This document shows positions 13,801-26,203 of a DNA stretch of 64,000 nt, piece after piece. This DNA is from Trichoplax sp. H2 (taxonomy: Eukaryota; Placozoa; Uniplacotomia; Trichoplacea). The translations under genes were made by a program, and so were the position numbers. How positions within the stretch are numbered: position 1 is the stretch's first letter; each line of letters starts with the position of its first letter. Below the pieces are notes generated by a model that was given only the letters and a program-made list of their open reading frames with translations, did no database searches and was not told the DNA's origin. Where the stretch lies: NCBI GenBank assembly GCA_003344405.1, contig NOWV01000020.1:248001-312000 (forward strand), written 5' to 3'.

Positions 13801-15409
13801 AACAAAAATCGCAGGTTGATCAATATTGTCATAAGCATTATTTTAGCGCATTAAAGAATTTTCATAACATCAGTTTAATTTTTTTAACTCGCTACTTTTG
13901 CAATTATACGTATACTATATAGATTTCGAGCTATGAGCGTACTGGGCATCAGACAGCTGATATTTTACATGGGAATACTTCTACCTCGTATGACAATTCT
14001 GCAGAGCTTGGTAGGGTCAGGGAGGATAATTCGTTTCCATCCCAGACAGTCGGTCAAGGAAGTGAACGTTACTTACGTATACTTAACGACCGTGCTGATG
14101 GGGATAACTCAGAGGAAATAATTGTGTCTGCGGTTACGATATCTACAGTTTCAACCGAAACACCTAGGACTGTACCGGATACACCTACTGTATCATCAGA
14201 CTCAGGTGGTGCAGGACAAAGAGAGGAAGGAGCTATCAGAGAAGTCGATTCCAGTGTAACACATATGGTTAATGCTGGAGGTAACGTCTTCCACTTTAGC
14301 GTAGGTGCATCGAATGGACCAGTTGATCAAGTGCCCATTATAACGGCTAGAATTAAGCTCAAAAAGGTAACCAGTAGACTACAATGGTGGGATATTAGTT
14401 CTGGATGTTTACCAGACTTGAAAGCAGGTATTTCAATGAAATATTATTTTGTAAATTTCAACGACTATAATGATCATTTAAATTGGATCGTTTATGATTT
14501 TACTTTAGCGGAAAGATGTATAATCCTTCGTAATGCAATAATTCATAACGATATGAGCTGTTCAATTACCAAAGATAGTAGTCTTTTGGCAGCGTTCATT
14601 CAGGAAAGAAGTAATTCCCGTCAGGACATCTCCTTAATATTGATCTCAGTACATTCATCATCTATGGGACAATGCTTGTTTAAGCAATCATTAGGTAATT
14701 GTCTCAGTGATAGATAATACAATACTAAATACGCTAACTTCGTATTTGTTGATATCTAATAGTAACATAATGTCTATTAATTTTGTTAATTGTGTATAGG
14801 TCCAAATATTATGTCTGTCAGTTTTTCACCGTTAGATCGTTATATTATCGCGGGATTTTCATGTTATCGACCTCAGCGACATACCTTTAATGATTTGGTA
14901 AGTTGGACAGTAACTATTCCATAGAGTCTATTTCAATTATTATATTGATGGTTTATATGCGAATCCTTTATAAATTCTGCCCTAGCCTGCCGCATCTATC
15001 TACAGAATTTGCAGAAACGAGTGTAAAAGCTCTGATTCTCCTGACTCTATACCTCCATATGAGATAGGCTTGGAAGTTAGTATTGATATCGCTTGCAGTT
15101 ATTGTTAAATTATAATAATATTACTGCTAGTACAAAGAAATAACACAGTTTTATAAAATATAGCTGTTAAAAATGTTGAATATCTATAGCTGATCTATAA
15201 TACTGATTGTTTATCATTAATTTATAATTATTAGTAACAAATGTATGAATATACGTATTTTTATCTAGTTTGTTCGCGATATAGATCACTATGCATACAG
15301 GAGTAGTATTGAGAATGTAAGCACTAATATTGCGTGCTGGCTTCCGGAAATTGGTTCTGGAGTGGTCTATGGTACCAATAGAGGGCATGTGATTATTTCT
15401 CATACATGA
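10821..15409 (+). CDS. AMBRA1: AMBRA1-like WD40 protein (autophagy and Cullin-4 substrate receptor)
   Basis: Exons: 10821-10955, 12537-12595, 12852-13035, 13346-13521, 13730-13814, 13923-14427, 14509-14694, 14800-14897, 14986-15075, 15269-15409; all phases agree, giving 552 aa. Family-diagnostic segments: DLPDTLRTTFVIAFS (residues about 48-62), GHPRTPWTLAWHP, LASGCLGGQIRVWNLQGGSE, NKLMLWDW, then after a linker RLQWWDISSG (about 366-375), CSITKDSSLLAAFI, GPNIMSVSFSPLDRYIIAG and CWLPEIGSGVVYGTNRG. In vertebrates AMBRA1 promotes autophagy by regulating Beclin-1 and ULK1, and serves as a DDB1-CUL4 receptor; N- and C-terminal WD40 parts form a split propeller. Here the linker is only about 150 residues against roughly 650 in human, and the protein ends at the last propeller strand. 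The first exon (45 aa) fits in phase but is poorly conserved, so the start is tentative; the rest is secure. Confidence 0.93.
14428..14508 (+). other. 81-nt in-frame intron without stop codons (exitron-like)
   Basis: This AMBRA1 intron is exactly 27 codons and open in the coding frame, with donor G|GTATTT and acceptor CTTTAG. Removing it restores the conserved run from LPDLKA into ERCIILRNAIIHND. Retention would insert 27 mostly hydrophobic and aromatic residues into the C-terminal propeller half without breaking the frame. Confidence 0.75.
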
Positions 15410-16659
15410 TGAATATTGTATCTATAGGTGCTACTATAAATAATGGTAGTTAAGATATGATGATATGAACATTATTTATTAGCGTATTGATACTGTAGAT
15501 GCAAGTGTAGATGATAATGTGCCTCTTTGACGGCTTGTATGAGATAGCTTGAGAACGATGAGTCTTGAATAGCGTAAGCTATATTTAACATTGTATTAAT
15601 AAAACGTTGGTTGTATAGATGCGATGTACTGTATATACAACTACTGTATATACTTTCTATGTGGACATGTCCATTGTACAGTAAAACTAGTATTTGTACG
15701 TGTTGTTCATAGCTTTTAAAAAAGTTGCCAGTGTATGAGTATTTTTTTTGCAATGACTACACACACGTCTAATCTGCCGTATTAGCATATCAATATGGAT
15801 GCCATGGATTGATTGTAATTAATTATACAGTATATATCTATAAATTATTTATATTTTGCAATAGTATTGTCGAAGTTCATATTGATAAATAGCTGACGTA
15901 CAGTATAGTGGATTATACGTCGAAGATTTCTATTTACTGTCAATCAAGTTAATCTTGCCCCATGAAGATGGATTGTGTCGTATCTGTGTGTTTATATTGT
16001 ATTCGTATAATTGCTATTGCTCAGAAATACAGTATGTATAAAATACATGTCATTGGTGTCGTTTTTTGAGGGTCATTAAGATCCGTGAAATTTCCGTTTT
16101 TTATTGCGCAATGTAGTCTAAAAAATGGACTAGAATCCATAAAAGGGATTGCAAACTATTCTGATCTGTGAATATGAATGTAGGAATAATTCATGTTTGC
16201 TCTGCGGTAGTATCGTATGAATGTACTGTACTACTACAGTAGTTCTAAACTGGGTGATGTCATTGTTTTTCACTTTATCCATTCCTGTCCTGCATGACGG
16301 ACTTGCAGATCTTCAGAGATCTACGTATGTACAAGTCTATGCCTACAGTACATGCATGTGAAGTTGGCGTCTCTGGAAATTTCCATCAATATACATGTAT
16401 AAACAAACAACAACTTGTCTATTTTAAACTGTTCGGTACTCGTTTCAGTATGTTTACATGCAGTACTACATGTCTTTTTTCCTGTCATTGACCATATTTA
16501 TCCTGGATCTACACTCTACGCATCGATTGCTTTCACATAGTCCGAGGATTTGATTTTTAGAATGCAATGCAGCAGCAGCTGACGACGAGTGACCAGTCAC
16601 TGACGACCCTGATAGTACGACAGTACAATCGGATTATATGGAGCACTATGCTGCAGCCG
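15410..16659. other. Gene-free stretch after AMBRA1
   Basis: 3' flank of the AMBRA1-like gene. An AATAAA lies near 15597 and could be its poly(A) signal. Otherwise AT-rich, with scattered TACTGTA/TACAGTA words and no recognisable gene. Confidence 0.45.
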
Positions 16660-17850
16660 CTTGCTGTACAGTACAAATCACTCTGGGAGGACTGCATTCC
16701 GCTATACTGTACTGTACAGTACAGTGTACAGTACAGTACCGCAAAGTACAGTATTTTGTTAGGAGTACTGTAGGCCTACAGTACTGTGTACTGCAGGCCT
16801 TTGGCTTGAGTACTGAAGCTAGATGAAGAGGTCGAACGAGCGGAGGGCACGTGGTCGCTTTGGAATACTGACGCGTTCGCGCTTGCTATTTTCGGCATGC
16901 CTGTTGACTAGTCAGTCAGTGCTGTAGTAACAAGAGTCAAGATTCTCGCTTTGACAGTACTGTAGTCTACTGGAAAAAGAAATGGACAGCACGGACACAG
17001 TGGTTAGTTATCTGTGCCAAATTTGATAGACCGATTCTTTTTGCAGTCAGAATGTACAGTACAGTGTACGCTTCCTATTTTCGGTAAGCCTGTTGACTAG
17101 TCAGTCAGTGCTGTAGTAACACGAGTCAAGATTCTCGCTCTGACTGTACTGTAGTCTACTGGAAAAGAAACGGAAAGGACGGACGCAGTGATTCGTTCGC
17201 TGGGCCAAATTTGATAGACCGATTGTTTTTGCAGTCAGAATGTACAATATGGACTGTACAGTACAGTGTACAGTGTACAGTGTACTGTACGCTTCCTATT
17301 TTCGGTATGCCTGTTGACTAGTCAGTGGGGTAGTAACACGAGTGCGTAGATCACTTGTAACCGGTTAAGTGCCCATACGTAAACACAAGTCAAGATTCTC
17401 GCTTTGATAGTACTGTAGTCTACTGGAAAAAGAAACGGACAGCACGGACACAAGTGGTTAGTTCGCTGTGCCAAATTTGATAGACCGATTCTTTTTACAG
17501 TCAGAATGTGCAATATGGACTGTAAAGTACAGTGTACGCTTCCTATTTTCGGTATGCCTGTTCACACGAGTCAAGATTCTCACTTTGACAGTACTGTAGT
17601 CTACTGGAAAAAGAAACGGACAAGACGGACACAGTGATTCGTTCGCTACCGATTCTTTTTGCAGTCAGAATGTACAATCTGGGCTGCACAGTGTCCTACA
17701 GTACAGTGTACTGTATTACACAGTGTACTGTACTGTAGTCCAGAACAAAAACTGTTGGCCCATACTGTACTGTACAGTACAGCTACAGTATGGTGTCTTA
17801 CAGTACTATGTACAGTGCTCTACAGTGTACTGTAGTCATCCATCTTGCGC
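16660..17850. repeat. CTGTACAG/GTAC palindrome-rich region
   Basis: Extremely dense in self-complementary words built from GTAC (ACTGTACAGT, CAGTACTG). Clear runs lie at about 16665-16800, 17045-17070, 17240-17290, 17515-17540 and 17695-17840. GC content is above that of the surroundings. The tandem repeat at 16881-17710 is embedded in it. No gene is supported. Confidence 0.75.
16881..17710. repeat. Tandem repeat, about 190-250 bp unit, four copies
   Basis: Copies start at TTCGG-ATGCCTGTTGACTAG: about 16891, 17080, 17301 and 17548. Each continues with AGTCAAGATTCTCGCTTTGA, GTACTGTAGTCTACTGGAAA, a GGACAGCACGGACACAGTGG-like run, CCAAATTTGATAGACCGATT and GCAGTCAGAATGTACA. Copies differ by small insertions, and the fourth is shortened. 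The copy junctions are GTAC-rich segments of varying length. Confidence 0.85.
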
Positions 17851-18024
17851 CAGCCTACGCCTGGTGGTTGCTGACTTTTCCGCCTGCGAGAGGTGCCATT
17901 ACTAAATTGTGCAGGATCAACGTTAGTCCTCCACTGTTAATCTTTTCTTCACTCTCAACTTGAACAAACGATTCATTCTCTTCAACAAGATCGAGAAAAA
18001 GATTGATAATCTTCCTTTCTCAAA

Positions 18025-21000
18025 ATGCCGTCCAGTAAGAGTGATACCATGCGCGGCTTGGCCGTTTTCATTTCGGATATACGAAATTGTGAGTTTCTGC
18101 ATCATGACGTAGTCCAACAAGGCGTTAACTTGACATTTCTACCATCAACCAGGCGTATTTCTCTTTTTTTTCTCCCCCTCTCTCTCTCTCTCTTTCTTTC
18201 TTCTGACGATAGTATCCGAACGACGTTGATACAACACCTTTATGTCAAGTTGTCTTTGAAGAGTACATCTCGACGATCCAGCCGATCGATCAATATTATC
18301 CTTCTTTCATACTTGTAGTCCAATACATGTCGGTCGATACCAGCTTTTTCTACACCAGATTGAGTACCGTACCGTACATCGCAGCAAACGCATGCAATCG
18401 GGTCTAGTCTGCAATTTCAACACTCGCTCTTTTGGATTACCAATTGTCCATGCCAGTCCGATGGACTGGTTGCTTTATCAATCCACATAGTCAAATACTG
18501 TCCATTTCAACCAATACCCCTACCAAATGCAATTATTATTCAACTCAACATATCATTTACTGTCATCTCTCTCTCCGATCATAGTACAAGTGCGTCAAAA
18601 TGGCCATGACGATATTGTAGACTCTCGTCCTGGATAGTTTCATTACCTTTTTCCAACTCAGATGACGATAGAATGCCATGTCGGCTTGAAAGATTGTCCA
18701 TTGATGGCTTACCATTCCTAGCATATCATTGATCCATAGTGTTACTCCTTTTTCATCAACAAAAAAAAATCATCGTCGAGGGCGTTAATCTTACCAAAAT
18801 GTCATCTACCCATTCTAGGAGTCGATGACCTTGCCCGTCTTCTCCCGATTCTAGCAAAGTCCAGTATTGATCGTATAGCAGTAAATGAAATAGAATACGA
18901 TTCAAGTGATTTTGTGTCGTACTGATGATGTTGAACATATAGAATTACTAAATGTGCGTAGTCAATGATTGCATAGTTGAATATTGACCCATATCTCATG
19001 CTTGTATGACCTATTTTGTCGGGTGCGCTAGGCAAATCACGAGAAGCGGAAATTAAAAGAATTAACAAAGAACTCGCTAACATCAGATCCAAGTTTAAAG
19101 GTAATGAATTGAATATTGGATACTTGTTGTTGCTGCTGCATATTTTTATGTGTTAGGCAATGAAATTTGCCTTTGATAGACGTAGACGTCGTGTCTAAAT
19201 TGATGGGAAAATGGTCCGACAATGAACCGTGCGTCATACTCAACATGCTTATTTTTGACTCTAGGCGATAAACAACTGGATGGCTACAGTAAGAAAAAAT
19301 ATGTCTGCAAATTGCTATTTATATTTCTTCTTGGTGTCGATATCGATTTTGGCTACATGGAAGCTGTTAATTTATTGTCTTCCATTAAGTATACGGAAAA
19401 ACAAATTGTAAGAACTGTTTATTCTATTCATTTTTCAATTCATAATTTGTTACTATTTTCCCAACTACAGTGATCTTATCGACCAATGCAATCATTGCGA
19501 ATAGCACAATCTTACATGATAATCTACAGTATAGTGTATGCTTGTATTGATGAACAGTCATGAACACATACTGTATACCGCAAATTTCGTTGAAACTCAG
19601 CTTAGATTAATATTCATTTAATCCACCCTTATTTAATTATTTAAAGATTTGATCGTGGTTAAATTTAAGTAACCGTTATTATTTTATCATACTGTTTTTG
19701 TAATGCAGAATTAGAGTGTCTTAATGGCGGCTTATGCCATCACTATTTAATTTTTAAAGGTTTTATAGTCGACAATTGAATTGAAGCAATCATGATTCCG
19801 ATACCGTAGAATATTTATTTTTTTACCACACAATTTTTCAGTCATGTTATGTCTACTGTCAGTACAAATAAGAATGCCTTAACTGTATGTGTGTACAAAT
19901 ACTTATCATGTATCAAGCATGTAAAAAATGCTCTTTTGATTACTGTAGCACTCACAGCCCAATGCATTTTCGCTTACTTTTGTCCATTAGCTACTCTATA
20001 CATTGTACATGATAAAGGGTAGTTCAACTTAGTCCTTTCTTTTTAATAGACTAATTGTTTTTACAACCGTTTACCAATGAAATGATTTCATGATACTGAT
20101 CAAACATGCCTGTACCTCTTGGAGTAATTATTTTACTAATTGTAGATATTGTTTCTTTCATCATTTCTTTAAAGGGCTATCTTTTCATTTCTGTGCTGAT
20201 TGATCACAGTCATGATTTGATGAAATTAGTAATCCAATCGATTAAAAATGATTTAAACAGTGGCAAGCCAATCCATATTTCACTCGCCCTGAATTGCGTT
20301 GCTAATGTGGGTAGCCCGGAAATGGCTGAACAATTGGCTAGCGAAGTGCCTCGAATTTTAGTTGGAAGGTATTAAATACACAAATTAGATTATCACAAGA
20401 TTATTGCTATTACAGTATTGTGTTATCAACAACCGTTCTAAAGTCCTATTACAAGTGTTAAATCTACCAGTTTCAATACATTCACTTATGAATACGTATA
20501 TGGCAGTATGATTAGTTTCAGACTTTGCTTGGCTACATGATGAGTATTTATAATATCATCACACTTTCAGTGATAGCTTTCTAGAGTGACATTTCAAACT
20601 AATGTAATCGTAGTGCATACTTTGACCTCAGCTTCTGATCAATATTAAACACTGTACGCTCATTTTTTAGTGATACAATGGATACAGTCAGACAGAACGC
20701 TGCGCTATGCTTGCTTCGCTTGTATAGAGTATCGACGAAGATATTACCTCCTGGAGAATGGACAACTAGAATAGTGCAACTGCTATCCGATAAACACCTT
20801 GTAAAACAAATTGTCAATTTAACTTTTGCGTTCTCGGTTGGATTAACTGTACTTTAAAATTGATGTCTTTTCTAATTAATTGTTCATTAGGGTGTTGTAA
20901 CTGCAGCATGCAGTCTAATTTATGAATTAGCAAGGGAAAATCCAGAGGATTATAAAGCATGCGTACCATTGGCCGTTTCACGATTAAGTCGCGTAAGTGA

Positions 21001-24000
21001 AGCAATGGCGTTCATCCGTTTAGCGGATTATCACTATATTATTACGACTATATCACGTATCCTTTCATATTCTTATAGATTGCAACCGCTAATTACGGTG
21101 ATTTACAAGACTATACTTATTACTTTGTTCCTGCACCTTGGCTTTCTGTTAAGCTTTTGCGTTTATTGCAAACATATCCTCCACCAGGTTAGTAACTTAG
21201 TATAGACTAGCACGATTCAACGTACTATTACATACTGAATAATATGATACTGATCTGAAGTATCACCTTACAAAATTAGATGATCCAGCCATTCGTGCTC
21301 GCTTACACGAATGCATTGAAGCTGTACTAAACAGAGCAATGGTAAATATAACATGATATTGTTTTATTATCGAATCGTTTCATCACTTGTTTCTTCCTTA
21401 TGATAATATAACTCATGGTATAACCTACAGGAACCACCAAAGTCCAAGAAAGTACAGCACAGCAATGCAAAGAATGCAGTCATTTTTGAAGCAATTAGTT
21501 TAATTATACACTACGATAAGTAAGAATTGTAACTATTTCTTTATTACATAAATTAACTGTCTATTTACTATTTAAATGGTAATAATGTAGGCTAGGCTAT
21601 TATTACAACAGAGTTAAAATTTATATTGTATATTGTTATTAATTAATAATTAAAACAGCGATCCTGATCAAATGGTTCGAGCGTGTAATCAACTCGGTAC
21701 CTTTTTGTCAAGTCGAGAAACTAATTTAAGGTTAATTTTGCTTAGGATGTTTTCATTTTATGAGAGGTCGAATTTTGACTATGTTATCATTATTTTTTAT
21801 TTGCTAAAATAGGTATCTTGCATTGGAAAGTATGTGTGCGCTGGCCTCATCTGAATATTCTCACGACGCTGTAAAGAAACATCAAAGTACAGTGATCCAG
21901 GCTTTAAAAGTTAGTGCACGTTATCTAACAATATCCAATACTGTATTTTTTTTATGAATACCAGTCTAAAGGATGACCATATATATTTTATTTATCGTTG
22001 CAAAATAGTCATAGTTGTAATTGGTTTAATTATGCTTCACTGTTTAGAGCGAACGCGATGTTAGCGTCAGACAAAGGGCCATTGATTTGCTTTATGCTAT
22101 GTGTGATAAAACTAATGCTATAGAGATAGTCGAGGAAATGTTGAATTATCTCAAAACTGCTGATTATTCTATCCGTGAAGAAATGGTACTTAAGGTAGCC
22201 ATTCTAGCGGAAAGATACGCAGTTGACTATACATGGTATGTCGATACCATTTTGCGCCTGATAGGTATTGCTGGAGACTACGTAAGCGAAGAGGTAAAAG
22301 TTAATAAAATAGAATACAATTGTTGCATGGAACCTGAATTTCTCGTCCATGATCGGTATTACTGGATTTTTACTTTAGGTTTGGTATCGCGTAATTCAAA
22401 TTACAGTTAACAGAGATGATGTACAAGGATATGCAGCCAAAACTGTATTTGAAGTAAGAAAGCATGATTCGACTCATCCTATAGGAGTATAATGTTCGCT
22501 TGATCACCCTAATAAATAATAAATATAACTACAAATTGCATTATCTATGTAGGCATTACAAGCTCCTGCATGTCACGAGAATATGGTAAAAGTTGGAGCC
22601 TATATTCTTGGAGAATTTGGTAATTTAATTGCAGGTGATGGAAGATCGAGGTAAGTTTTAGCATTCATGATACTAATAGTAAAATGCTGTGTTTATGCTG
22701 TGCTGTAAGATTTAGAAATGTAATTAAATTTTGTTATCTTAATATTTTACAGTGCTGGTACGCAGTTTGAGTTGCTGCATTCGAAGTTTCACTTCTGTAG
22801 CACAGCTACTCGTGCTATACTATTAACGACATATGTAAAATTTATCAACTTATTTCCGGAACTAAAAGGTCAAATTCAGAAGGTATGGTTGAATGCAAAT
22901 TTTTACAAAAGCAAAGCAGTAGCCAATAGTTACTCTAAATCGCTATTTCTTTTGTTGTGATAAGGTATTACGAAGCGACAATCAAATACGGAACGCTGAT
23001 GTAGAATTACAGCAAAGGTGCTTGGAATACTTAAGAATGACCAACGTTGCTTCTTCTGAAGTACTGGTATGTTCTCATAGTAGTATTGCGTTCTGACATA
23101 CGTTATAATTTAGTATGATATGGTATATTATAAATTTGATGGTGTTTACAGAATACTGTTTTGGAAGTAATGCCACCCTTCCCGGAACGTGACTCCTCAA
23201 TTTTAGCAAAATTACAGAAAAAGAAATCAGTTATTAGTAACAAAAATTTGGCTGATGGAGTTGCTACTGCTAATGTATGGTTTAATGAACTTTTTGCATT
23301 CTTGAATTGCCATTCTTAATAAGGATAGATCAAATTCGTTAACGTTATACCAATATATTTCTGCAAATATAGACAACCAATGTGGCCGTTAAATCACCCG
23401 CTACCGCTGCTGCTTTAACCACGATTACAGCTCCGGCTGCAAATCCTAATAATGTTACAAATAATACGGTGGCACCTGTCATAGGTAATAATTAGAAAGT
23501 TGAAAACTCTGAAGGTGTTATATTGCTAAATTTGACATTAATTATCGCTTTGTATTTGGTTCTACCAGATCTTATTGCTCGTGACCCTGTCGAACCTGCT
23601 CCTACATCAACAATTGACGGAGCTAGTTCTGGGGCACTTTTAGTTGATGTATTTGCTGAAGCCGAGCCGAAATTGCCACAAAGTAGTAGTGAAGTTATTG
23701 CTCAAGATAACTCTGATAAGTAAGCAATTCATTCAATACGTATTCTTTTCTGTCTACAGAGTTGGTTGTAAACATATTTTTAACTTTTTGATTAATCTAG
23801 ATTTTTAATGAAAAATAACGGAGTTTTATACGAAAGCAGCGTTGTTCAGATTGGAGTGAAAAGTGAATTTAAGCAAGGAACAGGTGTATTGTCTTGACCA
23901 ATCTATTTCTATTACTGTAGATTTTGATATCGTTACTGCTTTACTAAGTGTATCTTTTCTGGCATCGAATAGGGGTTTTGAGTATATTTTTCGGTAACAA

Positions 24001-25019
24001 AACAAACTTTCAGTTGGCTGCATTCACCTCAGTTGTTGAATGTTCCGCTGATTTGCAGAGTCATATCCTTTCATTTTATTACGAATTTTTACTATGAATA
24101 AATGATCAATATTACATATATTTATCGATTACGTAATTATATTCCTTAATAAGTATGTACGTCTTAAAGCAGAATGCCCACCTATCAACTCAATTTTAGA
24201 GGCTGGAGCGCAAGTTCAGCAAACAATCTCGTTAGAAGCTATAGGAGATTTTTTGGAAACACCTTTATTAAATCTCTCATTTAAGTAAGTTCATTCTTAA
24301 TTGTCGTCGCTACTTTTTTTCGATCTTATATCATCGACTCTGCAATGTTTCAGCATGAATGGTGGACATCAGCGCCTTTCTTTGAATCTACCAGTATTTC
24401 TTACAAAGTTTATGTCTCCAGTGGAAATGAACGCTGAAAATTTCTTTATGAGATGGAAGAATCTCTCTGGGTATTTATATACTATATATCCTGCATAACG
24501 TGCAGTAGTGATAATTTATTACAGTGCGAAAGTATGTAATGCTATCGTTGTAATCATAGACCTGCCCAAGAAGCGCAGGAAGTATTTAAAGCTAAATTTC
24601 CAATGGATAAGGAACAATCGAGTATTAAGGTGCAGATAAATTATGTTACTATACTATTTACAAATTAATTTATGCTGTTGGAAGTAATCCATTTGAATTA
24701 CAAATCGATAGATACAAGGATTTGGCTTTTCAGTTCTTGAAGGTATTGATCCAAATATTGAAAACTTTATTAGTGCTGGTATATTGTATACAAGGCAGGG
24801 TCAAGTTGGCTGTTTAATGAGACTAGAACCGAACTTGCAAGCATCGGTAAAGTTACAGTGATTGCCTATTTTTGTTGCTCTTTCTAATAGCTATTGTAAA
24901 ACTAATAGATTGTTTCTTACTTGTGTACTAATTATCTTTAGATGTACCGGTTAACTATTCGAGCATCTCGTGATAACGTGTCAGGCGTACTATTCAAGTT
25001 GATCAACCCTCATTTTTAA
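18025..25019 (+). CDS. AP2A: AP-2 complex subunit alpha (alpha-adaptin)
   Basis: Twenty-six exons: 18025-18088, 19032-19100, 19265-19407, 20175-20368, 20671-20800, 20891-20992, 21079-21187, 21280-21341, 21431-21519, 21659-21730, 21813-21909, 22048-22293, 22379-22453, 22553-22650, 22753-22882, 22965-23066, 23152-23274, 23373-23484, 23569-23719, 23801-23883, 23973-24059, 24170-24284, 24354-24470, 24560-24629, 24712-24846, 24942-25019. All are phase-consistent and give 950 aa (vertebrate alpha is about 940-977). The start [20 protein letters not shown] matches the family N-terminus. The helical-repeat trunk spans about residues 1-640, a Ala/Thr/Pro/Asn-rich hinge about 650-725, and the appendage to the end. 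The basic YSKKKYVCK patch (residues 52-60) corresponds to the phosphoinositide-binding site, and FFMRWKNLS carries the appendage Trp region. Function by family: cargo and accessory-protein selection in clathrin-mediated endocytosis at the plasma membrane. The acceptor of exon 22 could be 24170 or three bases later. Confidence 0.97.
18161..18203. repeat. CT microsatellite in AP2A intron 1
   Basis: A pure pyrimidine tract (CTCTTTTTTTTCTCC... followed by about nine CT units and TTTCTTTC) in the 943-bp first intron. The rest of that intron (18204-19031) holds no recognisable exon or element. The neighbouring third intron (19408-20174) is also empty of recognisable features. Confidence 0.85.
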
Positions 25020-26203
25020 TGATTCTACACAGACGTTAGAGAATCACAGGCTTTGAAATACTTATTTTTCTTTAATTCTTACAATAGTTTTTTCCGTTGG
25101 TATATGCCTCACTGTGTATAATTGCTTTAATTAGAAATTAATTGTTGTCATCATTCCTTCAAAATAGGACTGGTAGTTAAAATAAATAAAACTAGATTTA
25201 TCTATTTACTAAATGCCACTGTAGAAGTCAGTGTAAACATGACTTCACTTGTAACTACAGTAGATATAAAATGTTACTATTTCATATCTCGCTGTTTACC
25301 TAGATACATATATACTGTAATACTGTGTAATAGCTCCTTATTAGATAGGAAAATTTTAAGATTTAAATCTGTGCCGAGATGGTATATAAACTTTTCGATT
25401 TATTCATAGTCTTGAATTGATCGGCTGTCATAATTAGTAAAGCAAATGTTATACTTATATGTAGAATTGCAAAATGACTACCTAACTTACACAAATGACT
25501 CTGTAGAATTTTGTTTTCTCCTACACCGTATTAAATGATAAAAATTTTTTAACAGAATTGGTGTAGTCCTTATTAAGTGGTCGTAGTAAAACCTTACCCT
25601 GGCTTAGGTTATATAGCGTCAAGATTTGTCGTATATTTATCAATGAATGTATGCTAAAACTTAATACCTCTATATCGTATAGTATTGAAAATCTAATATG
25701 GTAAATCAATAAAGCACCTTAGACGATTGGTACCTTAGTGAAATCCTTTTATTACGATTGATAATTCGGTTAGAGATAGTTACTATACATTTTATTCTAC
25801 TAATTGATGGAACGTTTATGAGATCTTTCTCTAACATTATGGCAATTTTTTTGAGAGCCTTGCTAACACAGGCTGTATTCAGCATTTTTACTAGTTATAG
25901 TATACACGTATATTTTATATTATATAATACATAGACACGTAAATATACTCTATATTTGCATATTGATACAGAACGTTGCAGTGACATGTAGCGGAAGCTA
26001 ATACATGTATGTTGCACCTACGCGTATATGTCTGTATACGTATAGAAAAATGCGACGCATCAGATTGTCGATTATAAAAGAAGGTAACATCAATATCCGA
26101 TAGTATGCATTACAGTTACATTGTTTAATCCATATACTCAGTAAATATAGTAGTTGGGTGGTTGACTACCGATCATTAATTGCCTAAATAATAAAAATGA
26201 AAA
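25020..26203. other. Convergent 3' intergenic region
   Basis: Lies between the AP2A stop and the stop of the minus-strand membrane-protein gene, so it contains two 3' UTRs. An AATAAATAAAA run near 25180 is a plausible AP2A poly(A) signal, about 160 bases after its stop. No gene or repeat is seen. Confidence 0.5.
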
